From: Dyadobacter chenwenxiniae
Lineage (GTDB): Bacteria > Bacteroidota > Bacteroidia > Cytophagales > Spirosomataceae
Length of the DNA: 64,000 nt
Direction of reading: 5' to 3'
Assembly (NCBI RefSeq): GCF_022869785.1
Contig: NZ_CP094997.1
Location: 6,577,001 to 6,641,000, forward strand
Position 1 is the first letter of the stretch, and every line of letters starts with the position of its first letter. The position numbers and the translations under genes are program-made. The notes under the pieces are model-generated. The model saw nothing but the letters and a program-made list of their open reading frames with translations. It was not told the DNA's origin and did not search any database. This document shows positions 9,166 to 17,476 of this stretch, one piece after another.

Positions 9166-10458
9166 ATGAAGAGAGATAACGTCCGTAAACAGGGTAACCC
9201 CAAATCCACCACACTACCAATCACAGAAGATTATCATCTACATACGCTTGCCAACGGAATCCGCATTGCGCACAAGCAGGTTCCTTATACGCAAATCGCG
9301 CATTGCGGCATCATGCTCGATATCGGAAGTCGCGATGAATTGTCGCATCAGCAAGGCCTGGCCCATTTTTGGGAGCATATGGCCTTTAAAGGAACAGAAA
9401 AACGAAGTTCTTACCACATTATCAACAGGTTGGAGAATGTGGGTGGAGAGCTGAATGCATATACAACCAAAGAAAAAATCTGTTTTCACGCCTCTGTCCT
9501 GGACGATCATTTCGATAAAGCCATGGACCTGCTGGCGGACATCACCTTTCATTCAATCTTTCCTGAAAAGCAGATTGAGCGTGAACGGAACGTGATTTTG
9601 GAAGAAATGTCGATGTACATTGATTCTCCCGAAGATGCGATTCAGGATGATTTCGACCAGCTCATTTTTCCCGATCATGCTTTGGGAAACAATATATTAG
9701 GCACAGCAGAGACCGTAAGCAGGTTTGGCAAAGCGGATTTAATGCAATTTATCAACGACAACATTGACACAGAGCGCATTGTCGTTTCCTCTGTAAGCAG
9801 GCTGCCTTTTTCGAAAGTTATACGCGTTGCCGAAAAATATCTGGGCAACATTCCGCACCGTAAAACGTCCAGGATCAGGCAAGCGCCCTTGGCGTATGTG
9901 CCTGTGAGTCAGCAAAAAGAACGCTCTATTTCTCAGGCGCAATGCGCAATGGGCCAACCGGCTTATCCTTTGCTGGATGACAGACGGTTATCGTTTTTTA
10001 TGTTGGTCAATTTGCTTGGAGGGCCGGGAATGAATTCGAGATTTAATCTTTCCCTGCGTGAAAAGTATGGTTTTGTTTACTCTATCGAAGGAAATTACAC
10101 GCCTTATCTGGACACAGGTTTTATGGGCATTTTCTTTGGAACAGAAAAAAAGCAGTTAAACAAAAGCATTTCCCTCATTCACAAAGAATTGAAGCGCATC
10201 CGCGAAGTGCCTTTGTCGGTGTTACAACTGCATCAAACCAAGGTGCAGCTGATGGGACAACTGGCAATGTCTGAGGAAAGTAACATGAGCTTTATGCTGA
10301 TGATGGCCAAAAGTCTGCTGGATACCGGTCGCGTGGATTCGCTTCCGGAAATCTTTACGGAAATTGAGCAGATCACCGCATTACAATTGCAGGAGATTGC
10401 GCAGGAAATGTTCAAAGAGGAGAATTTCAGTTATCTTACTTTTCTTCCCGAAGATTAG
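9166..10458 (+). CDS. M16-family zinc peptidase (pitrilysin/insulinase-like)
   Basis: This 430-aa protein has the inverted zinc motif HFWEH (H67, E70, H71) and the distal glutamate in NVILEEMSMY (E147), all intact, so it should be catalytically competent. It has the usual two ~200-aa halves of single-chain M16B peptidases. No signal peptide is visible, suggesting a cytoplasmic location. I start at ATG 9166, preceded by AAAAGGA, instead of an upstream TTG. It is followed 21 bp later by a lipoprotein gene. Confidence 0.92.
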   Translation: MKRDNVRKQGNPKSTTLPITEDYHLHTLANGIRIAHKQVPYTQIAHCGIMLDIGSRDELSHQQGLAHFWEHMAFKGTEKRSSYHIINRLENVGGELNAYTTKEKICFHASVLDDHFDKAMDLLADITFHSIFPEKQIERERNVILEEMSMYIDSPEDAIQDDFDQLIFPDHALGNNILGTAETVSRFGKADLMQFINDNIDTERIVVSSVSRLPFSKVIRVAEKYLGNIPHRKTSRIRQAPLAYVPVSQQKERSISQAQCAMGQPAYPLLDDRRLSFFMLVNLLGGPGMNSRFNLSLREKYGFVYSIEGNYTPYLDTGFMGIFFGTEKKQLNKSISLIHKELKRIREVPLSVLQLHQTKVQLMGQLAMSEESNMSFMLMMAKSLLDTGRVDSLPEIFTEIEQITALQLQEIAQEMFKEENFSYLTFLPED

Positions 10459-10479
10459 TATAAAACTGTTTATCTCCAC

Positions 10480-11409
10480 ATGATACGTCCTAGCTGCTTC
10501 CTTTGGATTGCTTTTACCTTGATGATCGCTTGTAACCGCAAGCAAACCAACGAACAGACAGGGGAATTTCCAGAAGAGCTGGTCAGTTTCGAATCACATT
10601 CAGGCAATCCGCTTTTTGAGGGAACAGGCGATTCTACAACCTGGGATGAGAAAATCCGGGAGCGGGGTTACATTCTCAAAGAAGACAGTACATATTATTT
10701 GTGGTACACCGGTTATACCAAAGCCACAGGCGATTCCATTAAATATCTTGGATTAGCAACTTCGAATGACGGCATTGCATGGAAAAGATCGGGAAAAAAG
10801 CCCATCCATTCGTCATTATGGATTGAAGACATGTGCGTCCTCAAATCCGACAGCATTTATTATATGTTTGCTGAAAGCCGGGGCGACACGGCTCATTTGC
10901 TGACGTCTTGGGATAGGGTGAATTGGAAAGATAACGGCGTATTGGATGTTCGCCTCAAAAACGGCCAGCCGATCGGAAAAGGGCCTTATGGCACGCCGGC
11001 TGTCTGGAAAGAGAACGGGATCTGGTATCTTTTTTACGAACGCAATGATGCAGCTGTCTGGCTTGCAACCTCCACTGATTTAAAGGTCTGGACTAATGTT
11101 CAGGACGAACCCGTGCTCAAAACCGGCCCTGAAAAGTATGACCAGTTTGCAGTCGCTTTTAACCAGATTATCAAATACAATGGCCTTTATTACGCTTATT
11201 ACCACGCTTCCGCCTTTAAAGACTGGCGGGAATGGACGATGAATGTCGCAGTTTCCAAGGATTTGGTGCAATGGAAAAAATACGGAGGAAATCCCATCCT
11301 CGGCAATGATAAATCAAGCGGGATAGTGGTGAATGACGGTAGCAAATTCCGACTTTATACCATGCATCCCGAAGTTAATGTTTATTTCCCGAAGCATTCC
11401 GCGCAATAG
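10480..11409 (+). CDS. Beta-propeller glycosidase-like lipoprotein (GH43/GH117-like)
   Basis: A 309-aa protein with an SPII signal (MIRPSCFLWIAFTLMIAC, Cys18). The mature part has repeated blade-like units with glycosidase-propeller wording: GYILKEDSTYYLWYTGY, YLGLATSNDGIAWKRS, GTPAVWKENGIWYLFYER and VAVSKDLVQWKKYGGNPIL. These are typical of GH43/GH32/GH117-type five-bladed propellers. Asp/Glu candidates are present (WIEDM, RERG) but I cannot assign the catalytic set or substrate. Its stop is 5 bp from the stop of the convergent second M16 gene. Confidence 0.72.
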   Translation: MIRPSCFLWIAFTLMIACNRKQTNEQTGEFPEELVSFESHSGNPLFEGTGDSTTWDEKIRERGYILKEDSTYYLWYTGYTKATGDSIKYLGLATSNDGIAWKRSGKKPIHSSLWIEDMCVLKSDSIYYMFAESRGDTAHLLTSWDRVNWKDNGVLDVRLKNGQPIGKGPYGTPAVWKENGIWYLFYERNDAAVWLATSTDLKVWTNVQDEPVLKTGPEKYDQFAVAFNQIIKYNGLYYAYYHASAFKDWREWTMNVAVSKDLVQWKKYGGNPILGNDKSSGIVVNDGSKFRLYTMHPEVNVYFPKHSAQ

Positions 11410-11414
11410 GAGCA

Positions 11415-12671
11415 TTAAACAAGCGCAGCCTGCTTTTCTTCTGCCCGGTAATATAATGTTGAAGCATTTTCTGGTCGTAACACTGATTTTGCCGCTTCGT
11501 GAATGTCGGCGGAAGTAAGGTTTCGTATAATTTCCGCATCCTCGTTCGCCCAATCCACATTACCGGCATTGGCTGCAAATGCCAGGTTCATGGCACGGTT
11601 CAGCAATTCTACTTCCGAAAAAGCCAGCGAAGCTTCCGACTGGTTTTTGACTTTCATAACTTCATCATCATTAGCCCCGTTGGCCACCATTTCACTCAAT
11701 ATTTCGGATACAGCTGCATCCGCTTCTTCGAGGCTGACGTTGGGGTTCAGATTTCCTTTGATCAAAAGCAGGCCCGGATCAAGGGATGATGTGACACTGG
11801 CGGAAATGCTGTTGAAAATAGATCTTTCTTTTAGAAGGCTCTGATACAGACGCGAAGATTTCCCACGTCCCAAAATGTCACTCAGCAAATCAGTTGCGTA
11901 AAAGCCCTTATCGTATCTGCCGGGCATGTGATACACCTTGATCAGCGAATTCAAAGGCACCGCAGCGGAAGTTTCCAAGTGCCTCGCTTCGCTTTGCGCA
12001 GCCTCCTGTGGAACATTGCGCACATAAGGAGCACCGGCAGGAATGTCGCTAAACCATTTTTTAGCCAATTCACGAACTTGCGCAGTTTTTATAGCGCCCG
12101 CAACGACCATTACCGCATTGTTAGGCCTGTAAAACCGGAAGAAAAAGTCTTGCACATCGTCCATTGTTGCCCGTTCAATGTGCTCGATATCCTTACCGAT
12201 CGTTGCCCAGCGATAGGGATGTTGCTTATATGCCAACGGTCGCAGTTTCAACCACATATCGCCATAAGGCTGATTCAGATAACGCTGTTTAAACTCTTCA
12301 ATCACCACTTTTCGCTGCACTTCCAGCACATTGGGATCAAAAGAAAGGCTCATCATTCTATCCGATTCCAGCCAAAAAGCCGTTTCTATATTATCTGCGG
12401 GTAATGTAATGTAGTAATTAGTGATGTCTGGGGAAGTGAATGCATTGTTTTCTCCACCCACATTCTGGACCGGAATATCGTAGCTGGGAATGTTCTTGGA
12501 GCCGCCAAACATCAGGTGCTCAAACAAATGCGCAAATCCTGTACGCTCTTCATCTTCATCTCGGGAACCGACATTATATAAGATGTTTACAGCAGCCATC
12601 GGAGTTGAAAAATCTTCATGAACAAAAACTTTCAAGCCATTATCCAGGGTAAACTGCTCGTAACGAATCAT
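11415..12671 (-). CDS. M16-family zinc peptidase, second copy
   Basis: This 418-aa peptidase carries HLFEH (H48, E51, H52) and the distal glutamate in KVVIEEFKQR (E125), so the active site is intact. The N-terminus shows no export signal. It resembles the first M16 gene in architecture but differs clearly in sequence, so this is not a recent duplication. A well-formed promoter lies upstream at 12760-12791. Confidence 0.93.
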   Translation of the reverse strand: MIRYEQFTLDNGLKVFVHEDFSTPMAAVNILYNVGSRDEDEERTGFAHLFEHLMFGGSKNIPSYDIPVQNVGGENNAFTSPDITNYYITLPADNIETAFWLESDRMMSLSFDPNVLEVQRKVVIEEFKQRYLNQPYGDMWLKLRPLAYKQHPYRWATIGKDIEHIERATMDDVQDFFFRFYRPNNAVMVVAGAIKTAQVRELAKKWFSDIPAGAPYVRNVPQEAAQSEARHLETSAAVPLNSLIKVYHMPGRYDKGFYATDLLSDILGRGKSSRLYQSLLKERSIFNSISASVTSSLDPGLLLIKGNLNPNVSLEEADAAVSEILSEMVANGANDDEVMKVKNQSEASLAFSEVELLNRAMNLAFAANAGNVDWANEDAEIIRNLTSADIHEAAKSVLRPENASTLYYRAEEKQAALV

Positions 12672-12759
12672 AATATCAGTGAGTAAAATAATTTTTGATC
12701 AAAACCGCCCAAATAAAACTTTGGAACAGAAACCCGCATTGTTGTTTTTGGGTTATTAA

Positions 12760-12791
12760 CAAAGCTAATGTTCAGGTGCGGTTCCACCAAA
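12760..12791 (-). promoter_or_regulatory. Bacteroidota-type promoter for the second M16 gene
   Basis: On the minus strand this reads TTTG, a 20-nt spacer, then TAGCTTTG, matching the known -33/-7 consensus of Bacteroidota sigma-ABfr promoters. The predicted leader to the ATG at 12671 is roughly 80 nt. Confidence 0.55.
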
Positions 12792-12816
12792 CCATTTTGT
12801 GTTTATAGTAAATGCC

Positions 12817-13932
12817 ATGCAAAATACGCTTCGATTTCTTTTCTTTTTTACACTGATAATTTCTCCGCTTTCAGCTTCCGCACAGCTTTTGAACGACCCT
12901 GCGTCATTGAAAAACGTTCAGAACAGTCTGGATAAAATATACAATTACGAGTTTGATCAAGCCCAGGTTTTCATGGACCAGGTTAGTAAAAAGTATCCTA
13001 ATCACCCCGTTTCGTACATTCTGGATTCGTTTGTCCTGTTTTGGAAACATTTGCCCATTAAGGATAACCCCACCAAATCCAAAGAATACATTCATAAACT
13101 GGATCAATGTCTGGACGCCATTAATAAGAAATTTGGCAAGAACAGTCTCGATCCTGAGGCGGTTTTTTACACCATGGTCGCGCGCGGTTACATGGCCATG
13201 ATGTACAATTATAATGGTGAAATGATGAATGCGGCAGGGGAGGGCAAAAAGGCGTATAATGCTTTTACAGAGGGATTGAAATTGATCAATAAGAATCCGG
13301 AATTCTACTTTACCTCGGGGATGTATAACTATTATGTTGAAGTGTATCCCGAAGAACATCCCATGGTGAAACCGCTGCTGGTTTTCTTTAAAAGTGGGGA
13401 TAAGGCATTGGGGTTAAGGCAAATAGACAACGCTACGAAAGTAGGGACAATAACCCGCGCAGAAGCTAATTTTTATATTTCTCACATTTATCTTAAATAC
13501 GAGTCCAAGCCTGAAAAGGCTGTTTACTATATGGATAGACTGACAGAGTTGTATCCAAAAAACCCGGTGTTTATGATGAAAAACATCGAATCGCTACTGC
13601 TGTCGGGTAAATACGATCAGGCAGGCAAAGAACTTACTGCATTGAAAAAAGTAAATCACGGTTTTTATCCTGTGGCGTGGCGAACATTCCAGGGCATTAT
13701 GGATGAGAAACATGAAAAAAATGACGCTTCCGCCCAGCGCGAATATTTGCTCGCATTAAAAACACCGCATGACGATCAATACACGAAAGAATATCACGCG
13801 ATGGCCTATGCGGGGTTAGCCAGGATTTCTGCCAGAGCCGGAAATAAAGGGAAAGCCAAGGACTATTATAAAAAATGTCTCGGAAAAGCGGAGTACAGAT
13901 CTGTGATTAAGGAGGCAAAAGCCTTTAAGTGA
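12817..13932 (+). CDS. Exported helical-repeat (TPR-like) protein
   Basis: A 371-aa protein with a cleavable signal peptide (MQNTLRFLFFFTLIISPLSASAQ) and then helical repeats. Segments such as YNYEFDQAQVFMDQVSKKYP, HIYLKYESKPEKAVYYMDRL and ARISARAGNKGKAKDYYKKC fit degenerate TPR units. It should be periplasmic or on the outer membrane. Function unknown. The ATG at 12817 is chosen so that the signal peptide begins at the N-terminus. Confidence 0.78.
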   Translation: MQNTLRFLFFFTLIISPLSASAQLLNDPASLKNVQNSLDKIYNYEFDQAQVFMDQVSKKYPNHPVSYILDSFVLFWKHLPIKDNPTKSKEYIHKLDQCLDAINKKFGKNSLDPEAVFYTMVARGYMAMMYNYNGEMMNAAGEGKKAYNAFTEGLKLINKNPEFYFTSGMYNYYVEVYPEEHPMVKPLLVFFKSGDKALGLRQIDNATKVGTITRAEANFYISHIYLKYESKPEKAVYYMDRLTELYPKNPVFMMKNIESLLLSGKYDQAGKELTALKKVNHGFYPVAWRTFQGIMDEKHEKNDASAQREYLLALKTPHDDQYTKEYHAMAYAGLARISARAGNKGKAKDYYKKCLGKAEYRSVIKEAKAFK

Positions 13933-13936
13933 GCCA

Positions 13937-15070
13937 TTATTTCGGGAAAAGGCTTTTGTCCAGGCCAGGGATAATTCTCAGCGCATTCTTATAATAAAGT
14001 TTTTTCAAAACTTCGTCGGAAAGGCCCATCCCGTACATTCTCCAGAACGCGTGATATTTTTTGTGATAAGGGAAATATTCATCCTCGGTTTCCAAAACCC
14101 TGAAATAGGTCGCGTATTCGGCAGGCACCCAGCTATCTTTTCCGAATAAAACCCTGTCCTGGTATTTATCAAAAAACTTCTTCGCAGCTCTCGGCTGGCG
14201 GCCCAGCTCAGCAATCACTGCGCCGATTTCCACATACATATTGGGAAAAACGACCATTAAGCTATCCAGTTTCTTCAAGTTATTCGGATACCAGCCCATG
14301 TGCGCATTAATGAATGTTGTTTTCGGGTTGCTCCGGAAGATATGATGTTGCTCTGCGATCAGCGAGTCGAAAGGAACGGGATCTTTTGCGCCGCGCCTCC
14401 GGTTAGGATGGGTTTTGAGTTCAAGCCAGCGTTCGTTATAGCGGTCCATCGGATCCCAGAATGAAGGCACATCAGCTGTGTGTATCAAAACGGGAATGCC
14501 CAGCTCGCCACATTTCCGCCAGACAGGTTGCAAGCGCGGATCGCTTACTGCAACACGGTTTCCCTTATCATCCTTTATGCCGCTAAAACCCAGACTTTTG
14601 TAAATTTTTAGTCCTTTCGCGCCCATTTTTACATCTGCTTCCAACTGCGCCACTGCTTTCGCAGACCAGTCTTTCTCACCAAAACCTTTGAACTGGAGAT
14701 TGGTGAAAACAGCGATTCGCCTTGGTTCATTTTTGGCTATATTTTCCAACGAACCTTTGAGCGTCGCCGTTCCTTCTTCCCATTCCTGTGACCATCCCCG
14801 ACCACTCAAATTGACCATTATGCCCATATTCAGCTCATCCATTTGCTTCGTCAACGCTTTCAGATCTTGCGTAGGCATCTGGTATTGATGGTTGTGAACG
14901 TCAATGAAAGGAAACTTGGCCCTTTTTGTAATGTGCTCCTCCACTTTCAAGGTCGAAACCGGATCATATTCCTCAAAACCAAGCGGTTGAGTGATCTGTC
15001 CGCCTTCCTGCGCACATGCAACGAATGTAAAACCAATGGTAACGGTTAGGGCAAGGAGAACTTTTTTCAT
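13937..15070 (-). CDS. Exported amidohydrolase-family (Amidohydro_2) metal hydrolase
   Basis: This 377-aa TIM-barrel hydrolase has the amidohydrolase-2 landmarks: FIDVHNHQY (H59, H61) on strand 1, LIHTADVP (H197), INAHMGW (H257) and FGKDSW (D312). The N-terminus is a signal sequence ending TFVACAQEGG, which could be cut after ACA or lipidated at Cys19. That places the enzyme outside the cytoplasm, which is unusual for the family but common for Bacteroidota annotations. The substrate cannot be deduced; decarboxylase or lactonase activity is possible. Confidence 0.85.
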   Translation of the reverse strand: MKKVLLALTVTIGFTFVACAQEGGQITQPLGFEEYDPVSTLKVEEHITKRAKFPFIDVHNHQYQMPTQDLKALTKQMDELNMGIMVNLSGRGWSQEWEEGTATLKGSLENIAKNEPRRIAVFTNLQFKGFGEKDWSAKAVAQLEADVKMGAKGLKIYKSLGFSGIKDDKGNRVAVSDPRLQPVWRKCGELGIPVLIHTADVPSFWDPMDRYNERWLELKTHPNRRRGAKDPVPFDSLIAEQHHIFRSNPKTTFINAHMGWYPNNLKKLDSLMVVFPNMYVEIGAVIAELGRQPRAAKKFFDKYQDRVLFGKDSWVPAEYATYFRVLETEDEYFPYHKKYHAFWRMYGMGLSDEVLKKLYYKNALRIIPGLDKSLFPK

Positions 15071-15094
15071 GAAGGCGTTTTACAAGAGTTTGGT

Positions 15095-15604
15095 TTAATG
15101 ATCCTGGCTTAGTGGGAAAATACTCGGCAAATATAGCAATGCAACGCAATGGGCAGCGATTCCTTCTTCGCGTCCGACGAATCCTAAATGTTCGGAAGTG
15201 GTTGCTTTGATTGAAATGTTATCTTCGGAAATTTGGGTGACTGATGAAAGGCATGCTTTCATGTCAGGAATGTGCGGGTTGAGTTTTGGGTTCTGCAGAA
15301 CGATGGTGACGTCCACATTGCCCACTTCGAAGCCTTTTCCGCGTATCATTTCCATCACCTTGGCCAATAAAATTTTGCTGTCAACGCCTTTCCACTGGAG
15401 ATCTTTGTCTGAGAAATGATAACCAATGTTGCGCATATTTGCGGCTCCCAGCAACGCGTCGCACATTACGTGGCAAACTACATCCGCATCTGAATGACCT
15501 TTTGCACCGTGGGAATGTGGGATCAATATCCCTCCAAGCCAAAACGGCCTGCCTTCTACCAACTGATGCACATCATAACCCTGGCCAACTCGGAACGGAA
15601 ACAT
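15095..15604 (-). CDS. ispF: 2-C-methyl-D-erythritol 2,4-cyclodiphosphate synthase
   Basis: IspF cyclises CDP-methylerythritol 2-phosphate in the MEP isoprenoid pathway. The 169-aa sequence has the metal ligands D11, H13 (GYDVHQL) and H45, the flexible-loop motif GHSDADV (residues 36-42), and the C-terminal SIKATTSEHLGFVGREEGIAA signature split across the fold. Length fits the family (about 160). It is not clustered with other MEP genes here. Confidence 0.97.
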   Translation of the reverse strand: MFPFRVGQGYDVHQLVEGRPFWLGGILIPHSHGAKGHSDADVVCHVMCDALLGAANMRNIGYHFSDKDLQWKGVDSKILLAKVMEMIRGKGFEVGNVDVTIVLQNPKLNPHIPDMKACLSSVTQISEDNISIKATTSEHLGFVGREEGIAAHCVALLYLPSIFPLSQDH

Positions 15605-15658
15605 GAATTTATAATAAGATTGAGGAACGTAGTAATTTGGCGGTTTTTTGTTGAAGAG

Positions 15659-16150
15659 TTACCTGGCTTTCAAAATATCAACATCCTGCCGCAATGAACC
15701 CATTTCTGTATGCATTTTGGCGAATTGTTGGTCATTTCTTTCAAACCCATTTACCACAGCTTCAAGGAGGTTAGCGAACAAATGTTTCGTTAACATGTTT
15801 TCTTTCAGGTAAGCTACATCCCCCTTCAAGATGACTACATCTTCCTTCAGGATGGCCACGTCTTCCTTCAGGATTCCGACGTCTTCCTTCAGCATTCCAA
15901 CATCTTCCTTCAAGACTGCAACATCATCCTTCAAGATTGCGACATCTTCCTTCAAGATTTTACCATCGCTTTTTAAGACCTCAATGTCAGTCGAGTTCTT
16001 TCTGACAACCTTAGTTAGGTCCGTCATGCTTTGCAGGAGAACGGTTTGCCCGTATTTCAACTCCGATTGCCCAACTTCAAGCCTGTCCAAACGCATTAGG
16101 TTTTCGGCCATCAACTCTTCCAGATTACTTATTCGCTCTCTTTCTTTCAT
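15659..16150 (-). CDS. Heptad-repeat coiled-coil protein
   Basis: A 163-aa soluble protein. Its middle consists of nine consecutive seven-residue units of the type V-A-I-L-K-E-D, which must form a long alpha-helical coiled coil with I/L/V in the core positions. The N-terminal third (EELMAENLMRLDRLEVGQSEL) and C-terminal part (QFAKMHTEMGSLRQDVDILKAR) also read as coiled coil. The units are 21-bp DNA repeats (15800-15988), so length can change without loss of frame. The ATG at 16150 is chosen because codons upstream run into the neighbouring gene. Function unknown. Confidence 0.72.
   Translation of the reverse strand: MKERERISNLEELMAENLMRLDRLEVGQSELKYGQTVLLQSMTDLTKVVRKNSTDIEVLKSDGKILKEDVAILKDDVAVLKEDVGMLKEDVGILKEDVAILKEDVVILKGDVAYLKENMLTKHLFANLLEAVVNGFERNDQQFAKMHTEMGSLRQDVDILKAR
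15800..15988. repeat. Nine tandem 21-bp repeats inside the coiled-coil gene
   Basis: Units of 21 bp follow one another without gaps, each close to TTCCTTCAAGATTGCGACATC read on the plus strand with one or two changes, apart from the more diverged end units. Each encodes one heptad. The central six units (15842-15967) are the most alike, suggesting recent expansion. Confidence 0.85.
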
Positions 16151-16182
16151 AGATAGTAATGTGTTTTTTTCCAAATATAAAC

Positions 16183-16222
16183 AAACAAGCCGGAAGATCA
16201 CGACGTGACTTCCGGCTTGTTT
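16183..16222 (-). terminator. Rho-independent terminator after the anti-sigma-like gene
   Basis: AAACAAGCCGGAAG pairs with CTTCCGGCTTGTTT, a 14-bp perfect stem. It begins 17 bp after the stop of the 16239 gene and lies just upstream of the coiled-coil gene start. Confidence 0.75.
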
Positions 16223-16238
16223 GATGAATGTTGTCAGA

Positions 16239-16706
16239 CTATTTGACCTGCTGTATTTCTGTCTTAAGTTTTTGGATTTGCTCCTCCTGATTAACTGCCT
16301 TGAAGTAATAATACAGTCCTGCGATAAGGAAGATTTTTGATAAAATAAAGACAGCAATAAATGCCGGGCGCCAGAATTTATGGACTTTAATGTGGGTATC
16401 ATTCACTTCCACATCCAAAAACCGGGTATTTTGATCTTCTTCGGCCTTCTTTTTGAATGTATGCTTCTCTTTTCGAAAATTTTCCTGGTTGCTTCGCAAA
16501 TGTATGATTTCACGCAAGGCAGAAGGAGGAGTTACTGCGGCGCCATTGAAATAGCGGGTTATATCAGATTCTATATCAACCAGATGTTCCTTTACTTCCT
16601 GGTTTTCTTCCACCATTTGTTTTACAAGTTCCTTCTCATCTTCATTGGTCAACCCCAACAAATGCGCCTCTAAAATTCCGCTCTCAATAAAATCGTTTGT
16701 TCCCAA
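16239..16706 (-). CDS. RskA-like anti-sigma factor, shortened
   Basis: This 155-aa protein begins with the anti-sigma (RskA-type) N-terminal pattern: FIESGILEAHLLGLTNEDEKEL followed by helices ending near TPPSALREII. One membrane segment sits at about residues 113-137 (FIAVFILSKIFLIAGLYYYF). After it only a short coiled-coil tail remains, whereas typical RskA proteins carry a periplasmic domain of over 100 residues. It lies 15 bp downstream of a degenerate sigma-like gene. Inference: a membrane-tethered partner that has lost its sensor domain. Confidence 0.62.
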   Translation of the reverse strand: MGTNDFIESGILEAHLLGLTNEDEKELVKQMVEENQEVKEHLVDIESDITRYFNGAAVTPPSALREIIHLRSNQENFRKEKHTFKKKAEEDQNTRFLDVEVNDTHIKVHKFWRPAFIAVFILSKIFLIAGLYYYFKAVNQEEQIQKLKTEIQQVK

Positions 16707-16721
16707 TATATGCTTTGATTG

Positions 16722-17162
16722 TTACGCGTTACGATATAATTTGAAATATTCATGAAAAGAACGAAGCACCTCGGATTTGGATATATTCAATTTCCCTGCA
16801 ACTTCTTCCGGTGTAAAGCCCTGACAAAAAGACAAGTCGAAAATGATTTCTGGTGATGCCCCCGAGACGTTCGCGGGATCTGCTGGGGGGGCGATTGCCA
16901 TCAGCTTTCGTTTTGCTTCCACAGCTTTTGCTCTGGCTAATTTGATAACACAAGCCGCAAAACTGAACGGGTAACTATTGCATGCCTGCAATTGCGGCGA
17001 TGAAAACACGCTGACCAACACTTCCTGAGCTAAATGGACCTGCGGCAAAATTTGCAGAATAATCCCGTAAGCCATTGCACCATATTTGTCATAAACTTCC
17101 AAAGAAGTCATATTGCCATTCTGTTTGGCAACTCCGTTTTTGATTGGCTCTAATTCACTCAT
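16722..17162 (-). CDS. Degenerate ECF sigma-factor-like protein (SigK type)
   Basis: The 146-aa protein follows the ECF layout. Region 2 is recognisable (VYDKYGAMAYGIILQILPQVHLAQEVL, then FSFAACVIKLARAKAVEAKRK in place of the usual 'LFTWLLNIARNLAIDKLRS'). Region 4 ends in a fair helix-turn-helix (FTPEEVAGKLNISKSEVLRSF). The acidic and aromatic residues of region 2 used for core binding and -10 melting are mostly gone, and the region 2.3-2.4 part is shortened. It is followed by the RskA-like gene, as in SigK/RskA pairs. It may be a modified regulator or a decaying copy. Confidence 0.6.
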   Translation of the reverse strand: MSELEPIKNGVAKQNGNMTSLEVYDKYGAMAYGIILQILPQVHLAQEVLVSVFSSPQLQACNSYPFSFAACVIKLARAKAVEAKRKLMAIAPPADPANVSGASPEIIFDLSFCQGFTPEEVAGKLNISKSEVLRSFHEYFKLYRNA

Positions 17163-17476
17163 ACATTATTATTAACGTATCATTGTTTGCAAAGAGAACT
17201 ACCTATAATTGAAATCAGGCAGGTCCTGCTGGCTATTCCGGTCTTTGCAGGCGGTTAGTGTAGTAAATTTAATAGAATAACCTTATAAACTGCAATTGGT
17301 GACATGGAAAGTAGTATTATATGTCATCCTAGCCCGCAATTTATCTGTTTCTACCGGTTTAAATATCGGGGGTGTTATGTGGTTTACCAAGGATATCGGA
17401 AAAGAATAATTACTAATGCTGCCCGAAAAGACCCCTGACAGATGTTGAAAAAATACCTAATGCTTAACTTTACGCC
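17163..17476. other. 314-bp intergenic region between divergent genes
   Basis: No supported gene. A 44-codon ORF at 17304-17438 exists but its composition looks random and it lacks a start context. TTG-N17-TAACTTTA just before the HAD gene (17445-17472) loosely resembles a promoter but would leave almost no leader. Confidence 0.5.

Noticed and set aside
15800..15988. Possible CRISPR-like array
   Set aside because: The units are contiguous with no spacers and lie in an open reading frame.
15831..16208. Plus-strand frame with a repeated T-S-S-F-x-x-A peptide
   Set aside because: It is the mirror image of the 21-bp repeats in the coiled-coil gene. The minus-strand translation makes a regular heptad coil, the plus-strand one does not make a plausible protein.
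16151..16402. N-terminal extension of the coiled-coil protein up to 16402
   Set aside because: The frame is open but runs through a perfect terminator hairpin and over the anti-sigma-like gene; ATG 16150 is a better start.
17304..17438. 44-codon ORF starting MESSIICHPSPQ
   Set aside because: Random-looking composition, no start signal and no coupling to a neighbour.
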